Made by a program: the position numbers and the translations under genes. DNA of 47,626 bases from a virus: positions 1-47,626 of IMG/VR virus record IMGVR_UViG_3300027631_001442. The stretch is one strand, 5' to 3'. Position 1 is the stretch's first letter. Each line of letters begins with the position of its first letter. Under the pieces are notes generated by a model that ran no database searches, had not been told where the DNA came from, and saw only the letters and a list, made by a program, of their open reading frames with translations. Shown piece by piece: positions 13,401-22,400 of this stretch.

Positions 13401-16400
13401 AGCAAGTGCTCCAGTTGGAACCAGATATTCTAGTACAACATTTGACTTCTTTGACGATGAAATAGACAATGACACTGTATTTGATAACAACGCCACTCAA
13501 TGGGTTGACACATTTACTAACGCAGGCGCGGTGTACATGTTTGACTATTTGGCATTGTACAATGAAAATATAAATAATCCTGGTCAATTTGTATACGCAC
13601 AAAGCACAAATGCCCAAGACTTAGATTATGGCGCACAACCAAATTATGGCTCTGCTCTAGATTTTAACAACAATAGAGTTACCATTGGTACACCAAACTT
13701 TGCTCCAACTGAATATGCTAACGATATCTTTGGGCAAGTTGTTACTTATGTAAGTACAGCAAGCACTCCAGATTGGGCAGTGTATAGAAATTCTTCACCA
13801 ATTGTTGATGTTAACGGAATATTCAATATTCAACTGTTTAGTGCGAACACTAATCAAACCTTAGAAAACTTAGATTACATTGATCCTCTACAGGGAAAAC
13901 TATTGGGGGCGGTATCAGAAAATATTGATGTTGTATCAAACATAGACCCAGCAGCATATAATTCAACAGGGTCTACCCAAGGTGGAAAAGTTTGGGCAGC
14001 AGATAAAGTGGGTAGTCTTTGGTTTGATACATCAAACACTCGTTTTATGAACTATCATCAAAATGATGTAAAATATAACAGCCAATATTGGGGTAGGGTA
14101 TTTCCTGGAAGTAATGTAACCGTTTGTTCTTGGATCGCAAGCCAATCAACACCTTCACAGTATACCGGACCAGGAACACCATATGATGTTAATAGTTATT
14201 CTATTCGTGGAATAATTAATACAGAAGGATTAATAACACCAATTTATTATTATTGGGTAAGAAATACAAATATTGTATTTTCCTCAATAGGTAAAACATT
14301 AGCAGATAGTACACTTGAGTCGTATATTTCACAACCGCAACAATCTGGTATCAGTTACTTTACTTCATTATTACCTAGTGTATTTGGATTGTATAATTGT
14401 GCTGAATATATTAACGCAAAAGATACAGTATTGCATATTGGTTATTCAGAAACCACTAATGATGATGTAGCACATAATCAATATAGTTTGATTCGTGATG
14501 GCTACTCTGAAGATTTCTTAAGTGGTGTTCCTGGCTCAGGAGCAGCATATCAAAATCACGCAACCGTAGGTATAACAGAACCCATTGGTTTGTACAATAG
14601 AATGCTAGACAGCATGTGCGGTGTTGACAACGCTGGTGGAGTTGTACCTGATCCATTATTACCAAAAGCGGTACAAACCGGTATATTAGCTAGACCAAGA
14701 CAAGGTTTCTTTTATAATAGATTTGGCGCACTAGAAAATTACTTGCAGTATGCTAATACTGTATTGGCACAGTTTCCTATTAATGAGATAAGAAATCCTA
14801 AGTTTTTATATAGAACAGGTGAATTCTTTGACACTACTAAGTATTGGAATACTATTAATTGGTGGGCAGTTGGATATAACGATAATACTAAATCATCAAT
14901 GCAAGTTCCTATATATGCAGATTTGTCTACACTAAATGTAGCCAATGGTACTATTGTAACAGTAGCAGCAAATAGTATAGGTAATTCAGAAACTTACATT
15001 TACTCTGGCGTCGGTATCTGGACTAGAATTGGTTTAGCTAATGGTACCATTGAATTTAGCAGCAAATTATGGGACTATGCTGAAGCTATGTTAGGCTTTG
15101 GAGATAACTTCTTTGATACTACCCCATATGATGAATATCCATCTGTAGAAACACGTTATATAATTCGTGCGTTGAATGAGGAAATTTATACTAACGAATT
15201 GTTAGTCTTTAGAAATAAGAGTTTGATATTACTGTTTGAATATATTCAAAGTGAAACCATTGAAAGTCAAAACTATCTAACATGGTTAAACAAAACATCA
15301 TTTATAGATGTTTCTCACACTATTCGTGAATTACTTCCTTTAGAAGTGTTCCGTTCTGATAATCAATTGTTCTTAGAAGGGTACTTGAATGAAGTTAAAC
15401 CATATCATGTAGTAATAAAAGAATTTATCTTTAGATATACTCGCACTGACATATTTGAAGGAGATATAACCGACTTTGATTTGCCGGCGCAGTACAATTC
15501 AAGCATAGATCAATTTGTTACTCCTGAATTAGTGTATGCTAATCCAAGCGGTGATAATCAATATTTACCATCAGACCCGATCTGGCAAACTGCTCCTTAT
15601 AGTCAATGGTTTGGTAACTATGGTTTAAGTATATCCGGTCAAGACGGATATCAAATATCTGTGTTAGCATCTTATATGTCATTGAATTCAACTTCATGTT
15701 ATGTTGACAATGTAAATGGTTTCCCCGTATCAGGTATCATAATTCTTGGCGAAGAAATTATGAGTTATGCTAGTAAAAATATAGCAACTAGTGAATTATT
15801 TGGAATTTCACGTGGCATAAACGGTACTGCTCCTGCCGTACATATTCCCGGTGAAGATATATTCATAAACTTACCTGCCGTATTAGTACTTAATGCAGGT
15901 AGAGGTTATATAAATCCTCCTAGAGTTACTGCATACATTGATACTTCTATATATCCTGTACCAAGAGTTATTGCACAATTTGAACCAATAATGAGTTTGG
16001 GAAATTTAATTGGAGTAAATGTAATTAATCCAGGTGAAGGTTATGCTGTTTTACCTAATATTGTTATTGATCCTGCATTTACTGTTTCAGTAGATAGTAC
16101 ACAGGTAAATACTGTAACAAATACGATTGGTATAACTAATCCTATATTACAAACAGGTGATTTGATAATTTATACAGTAGAACTAAATGGCACACCAATC
16201 TTAGGATTAATTCCGGGGCAACACTATTATGTAAATCTACTAGAGATTACACCGTCTCCCGTGTTTGCGCTTTATGCATCATACCAAACTGCAATAAATG
16301 ATCATGACCGCATTATTTTATCATCACAGGGTATTGGATCACAGTATTTTAATGTAAGTGCGGTTGCAAGTTGTGTTACTAGTTCAAATCCAACAAGAGA

Positions 16401-19400
16401 AAATAGTATTGCATTGAAGTTTGATAGAACAAGTTATACTTCTCAAGTAATTGATTGGGTACCCTCAGGGTTCTATGGATCATTCTACGCCGGAACACTT
16501 AATAATAGCGCACAGGTTTCATCTTCGGCAATAACATTGGAAAGTTCCGCACCTCCAATAAGTCAGATTCTAGCGAGTGCACATGGTGTAAGTTTTGAAA
16601 TTTTGAATTCAACCAATCAACAAACATTGACTTGGTCATCTAGAACTAGAACTACTGTTCAAACTTATGGTTCTGGATATTCTACTACTGCTTATCAAAA
16701 TGCTATTCGTATTAATCCAAGTACAGGCGGCGCTGATGTTGTTGAAAAAATTGGTTCTACAATTGGTTTCTACATTGGCATGCCAATCAAGTTTATTGGA
16801 TCAACAATTGGAACTACCTTAACAAATGGTGTAACTTACTACGTTAAATCATTGATACAATTACCAAATCTTACTACTAGTGCGCTAGAAGATACTGGCT
16901 TCACTATTTCTGCTACTGTAGATAACAACGGTAATCCTGGTGCAGTACTTGCACAAAATACTGCTACCATTGTAACTGCCGGACTAATATTGTACGTAGG
17001 AGAATTGACAAATCTTGCTGTATTAACAATCAACTATGATGGAATTAGAACTGCTACTAATACAGTTTCTGGTATTAATAACATTACAGTTCAGTTAACT
17101 CCTGCAGGATTAGCCGGAACTACAGGATTCTATTTAGGCACTACTATATTCTTTACTGGTGATGTGTTTGGTGGAATAGTTGAGAATGAAATTTATTATG
17201 TAATAACTATCATTGACAATCAGACATTTACCATGTCAACCGATAGCGATCCTACAACCTTTAGCGTAACCGCAACGGCAGCTAGTAATAATTCTATCAC
17301 ATGCGTAAGTGCTACTGGGTTAGCAGTTAATGACCCTATTATATTCACAGGAACAACATTTGGTGGGATAGTTGCAGGTACAACATATTATGTAAGAGAA
17401 ATATTTTCAGGGAATACATCATTTTCTATTGCAGCAACTTTTAACGGGCCCGCAGTTGTATTGACCAATGCTTCAGGATCATGTACTCTTACAGATCAAA
17501 CTAATGCAGTAGTATTGACAACTGCTTCAGGTAGTATGACATTAAATGTTGGACTACCTGTAAGTCCGGGACAGATTGAAGGACAAGAATTTACGTTCTA
17601 TCAAACTTCTATTCCATATTCTAATGTATCCGGTACTGTTTCTAACCTGTTATCAAGAACTATCAATTCAACACTAGCGACTGTTAACAGAATTTGTATA
17701 CTTGAAGATTTGACAAACATTTATAACAACTTAGAATTCAATATTGCTTCTGATGTGGGTGGACTAACTGTAGCAGGTGAACCATACACCGTTAACGGTT
17801 CTGGTACAACAACAGTAAATGTATCTAGCACAAGTAGTTCTGGTAATTGGCTAACACTTCCGTTAGCTACTAATGCAAATCTCACTGATGTATTATATGT
17901 TGGTATGCCAATAGTATTCACTAATACATCATTGGGTGGAATTTCAATTGGTTTAACATATTATGTTTACTCAATAAATGCTAGTCCACCGGCTAGTACC
18001 GGACAATTTACTATTTCTGAATATAGAGCACTTGATCAAGTATTTGTATTAACAACTAGTAACGGAACAATGGTTGGTACAGGTGATAATTACTTGACCA
18101 TTAGTGGCGGTCCTTCATTAATAAATTCAGTACAAACTGCAACTATAACCAATGCTAGTCCGGCAGTAGTAACAGTGACCAACGGTAGTGCATTCCCGAA
18201 CGGAACAGCTATAACATTTGGTTCATACGGAACTTTACCTGTACCGTTAAACAGTGTTACTACATATTATGTTATTAACTTGAGTGGTAATACATTTAAT
18301 GTATCATACAGTTTAAACGGAGCAGCAATAGCTACAATTTCTGCTGGTTCTGGAACACATAGAGTTGCACAGAATGTCGTAACACTAACACAGCAAACTA
18401 TAACTGACCCGGACTTTGATGTTAGCTACATATTAGGAGGATATAGAGCTTCCGTCATTTCAACTTCAATTGGTAGTGGATATGCAGTAAACAATACTAT
18501 AACAATACCAGGACTACTAGTGGGAGGAACAACTCCTGCAAATAATTTAGTACTAACTGTTGCAAGTATAAATTCAACCGGTGGTGTTACCTCAACGATT
18601 GCAAGCGGAACACCTAATGGAATAGTATCTCAATACTACTTAAAAGTATTGTCAGAAACTCAAGTGGGTGTTTATAGTAACCCTAACTTGACAGTAGCGG
18701 TATCAGGAGAAAACTTCCCGTATACAGGTACTATTTCAACAGCCGCAACTGCTACCAACTCTAGTAATAATAGAGTTACTGTAACAAGTTCTGCAAGTTT
18801 TGTTGTTAATGATGCAATCGTATTCACTGGAATAACTTTTGGTAATATTGTATTAGGTCAGACATATTACGTTGCAAGCAAGCCAACATCAACTACGGTA
18901 ACTATTTCTGAAACAATAAGCGGAACCACTTTTGTATTAGCTACTAGTTCAGGTGCGGATATGACAATGGCTAAATTAGGTGACTTTATATTCTTACCAG
19001 AACCATTCTTCTTTAACCCAAGCATTGTAAAATACAACAATCGCTTGTATCAATGTATTGTCAGTAACAATGATATTGACTTTATCTTTGGTAAGTGGGA
19101 ATTATTAATCTCTGGTGATAAGAGATTGAATGCATTAGACAGAATTATTGGCTACTATCAACCTACTGTAAATATGCCCGGTGTTGATTTGACTCAACTA
19201 GTAACAGGAATAACTTATCCAAACAGTACTTATATAGGTAATGCATTTGCTCCCGCCGATGAATATACGGTAGATGTCGAGCTACAGGATCAACCATTCT
19301 ACCCATTAGGTGTTGATTTAAAATCTATTATATGGAATGGATTAGTTTATATTGCTGGTTCAGACGCCGAAACATATTCGGCATTTAATGTAAGTGCAGA

Positions 19401-22400
19401 TGCTAGTAACTGGACAATCAATAAATTATCTAATCAGCCATTATCTATTACTGACTTAATATATGCAGGAGGAAGTTATGTTATTACTACCAATAACAAT
19501 TCAACCCCTATATTAATAAGTGATAATGGATATACTTGGATTAGTAACGGTTCATTCACTCCATTTGATGGTAACCCGTATGATATAGGAAATTTTGATG
19601 TATCATCGGTATCTGTACAGTCACTATCATTAAATGGGGTAACATATCAAAACGGGATATATGTTGCGGTAGGACAAAATGTTGTAACATCTACTGATTT
19701 ATATTCATGGACTGAACGTTATGCATTTACTAATGGATTAACTAATACATTCAACGGTGTTTGTTATGCTACAACTGCTGGATTCACTGGTTTTATTGCA
19801 ATTGGTTTGGGTCAGCAATTAATAGGTTCAAATGCAGTTAATGTTGCAATCATATATACAAGTCTTGATGCATACAACTGGACACAAGTTTCATTTACTG
19901 CAACATCCCTAGGATTTAATAGTATTGCATCAAATAGTCAAACAATAGTAGCTGTGGGTGACGATGGAATCATATACACCAGTTTTAATGGTACTACTTG
20001 GTTTGCACAATCTTCAACTGTTGCTAGTAAGTTAAACAACATAATTTGGGATAGTTACAACAATAGATTTGTTGTAGTTGGTAATAACGGAACAATATTA
20101 ACTGGTACTAATAATGGTATAACTTGGACAAGCCAAACTTCAGGTGTAGCCTCAACATTAGAAAGTGTTGTTTGGAACAATACTGCACTACAATATGTAG
20201 TAGTTGGTCTTAATAACACAATTCTAATTAGTGATGCTAATGCAATTACGTGGACTGTCTCTGCAACATTTGAAATTACCCCGGATGTATACACAATTCA
20301 AGGTGATGACTTTACTCAAGGATACGGCCCAGAAGAATTGGTACCAGGTGTAATAGCTGATACTATTATGATGACTGTAGCTACTCGTCCAGGAACAAAC
20401 TGGGATGAAACTGTTTATCAAAATGTTGGGTACAACACTGTTTCTACCGAAATAACTCCATCAGCTGGTAATCAGGTTATATATAGTTTTAACAATTTAG
20501 TTACGATACCTGCTCAACTTGCAGTTTTTGTAATAAATCGTACAACTAACTTAAGCACTTCTTTGTATAATATAAATAACTACACAGTTGACTGGGTTAA
20601 CAAAACTATCACATTAAATACACCTATAACTTATATTGCACCCGACAATACAGATCGTTTAAGAATTGATGTATATGAAGTAGGTAATGGTGACCAGTTG
20701 GTTAAAGCTAATACTGATACTGATGCATTGCGTCTTAACACAACTACTGGATTTCAAGAAATATATCTAAACGCAAATTACAGCGCAAGTGTATATCAAG
20801 GCTCAGGTGTGATTAGACCAGATACTTCACCAATATATGTAAATGCAATCAGTACTTCTAGTACTACAAATGCAATACTATGTGATAGTGTTACTAATTT
20901 TGTATTAAATAGTACAGTAACTTTCATTGGTGTAGTCTTTGGCAATATTGTTGAAAATCAAGTTTACTATGTTAAATCAATTGGACGTACCACAAGTAGA
21001 ATTACGGTTTCTGCTACATACAATCTAAGTACAGGTACTGCAGGCGAGACATTCTTGTTGACAGATGCAACTGGTGTCATGGAAGCTGTAATTGCAGTTG
21101 GAACAGGCTTGACTTGGACCCCTCCGTCAGTACTTCAAAACGGAAATGAATTGTTACTAGGAACTTATGCTTCAGTAGTACAAACAAATGCAAGTGATAA
21201 CTCAATCACAACGATAAGCACAGGTGGCTTGATCGTGAATACACCAGTAGTATTCAGCAGCACAATGTTTGGTAATATAACTCCTCATGTAGTGTATTAT
21301 GTACAGAGTATAATTAGCGGCACTGACTTTACTATATCGGCTACCCAAGGTGGACCTGTGTTAGCTTTAACGAATGCAGTTGGTGGTGCTTCATTAGTTT
21401 CTAACGACTATGCGTTTGCTATTGCTGACAATGGAATTACCGCAGCACTAGTATTTGCAAGTACATATGATGTTACTACGGATTATTTAACATATACGAT
21501 TATGGGCGAAACATTGCCTGCTCAGTATGGTTACACACTTCCACAAGTTCAACTGTTTAATGGTAATGGATCAGCAGCATCATTTACCTTAACTAACTAT
21601 ACTGGTGGTAATAATCCAAACAATGCAATTGTGGAAATAAACGGGATTAGACAAACTGCGGCAGCTTATACAATAAGTTCTATTACTAATACAATATTAT
21701 TCAATAGTCCTCCTCCGGCAGCTTCTGCTGTGGCAGTAACTACTTATAATCAAACTCAGCGTCAGTATTTTAATACTCAATACAACATCACAGGGTCAGG
21801 TGTGGGTACTGCAAGTATAACGGTTGGTAGTACTACAAACTTACCGAGTGGATTTGATCAAGATACACCTACAGTAGCAACATTTGATGAAGATAGTCCT
21901 ACAGTAGTATTATTTGATCAAGCATTGAACTACTTGACATTAGCATCTGGCACAACAAGTACGTTGATTATTAACAGTGCAATAGTGTTTGAGGACGTTA
22001 TTGGTGGAATAGTAGCTGGACAAACTTACTTTATAACAGAAATATTGAACTCTACTGACTTTGTTATTTCAACTCAAGTTGGTGGTTTACCGTTTGAAGT
22101 CACAACTGATAGTGGATCAATGACTAGTGTGGTTCAAGGATTGTCTGTTGCTAACATTGTTGGAATTGAAAATTCTCTTAGTGATCCAGTGGTGATTATT
22201 GTATCTGGTACAGTAGATGTTGATGATTCAGTAATATGTAATTCTACTGCTAATTTAATAGTAGGACAAGACATAATATTCAAAGCGAGTATTATTTTAG
22301 CTGGTTCAATTGTAAGCACCTATCAATATGAAATCATTACAGTAGGTGATACTGATTGGAACGCAATTGGATATATTGGAACTCCTGTAGTGGGCGGGGT

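Larger units (their letters stand above)
11640..13770 (+). other. FG-GAP-like beta-propeller region of the giant protein
   Basis: Residues about 2397-3107 contain repeated 'FG-S/T...' starts followed about 20-30 residues later by 'VG/IG/AS-A/T-P' turns: 'ETFGSAVAY', 'DNFGYSISTDYYGDSVVIGTPQ', 'VQFGLSTDTN...ILVGAPF', 'TQFGTVVKF...FIASAPVG', 'PNYGSALDFNNNRVTIGTP'. This is the spacing of integrin-alpha-type FG-GAP blades. Two foreign modules are embedded: a GTTDF module (12067-12210) and a YYV repeat (12481-12717). The fold call is inference from pattern only. Confidence 0.55.
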
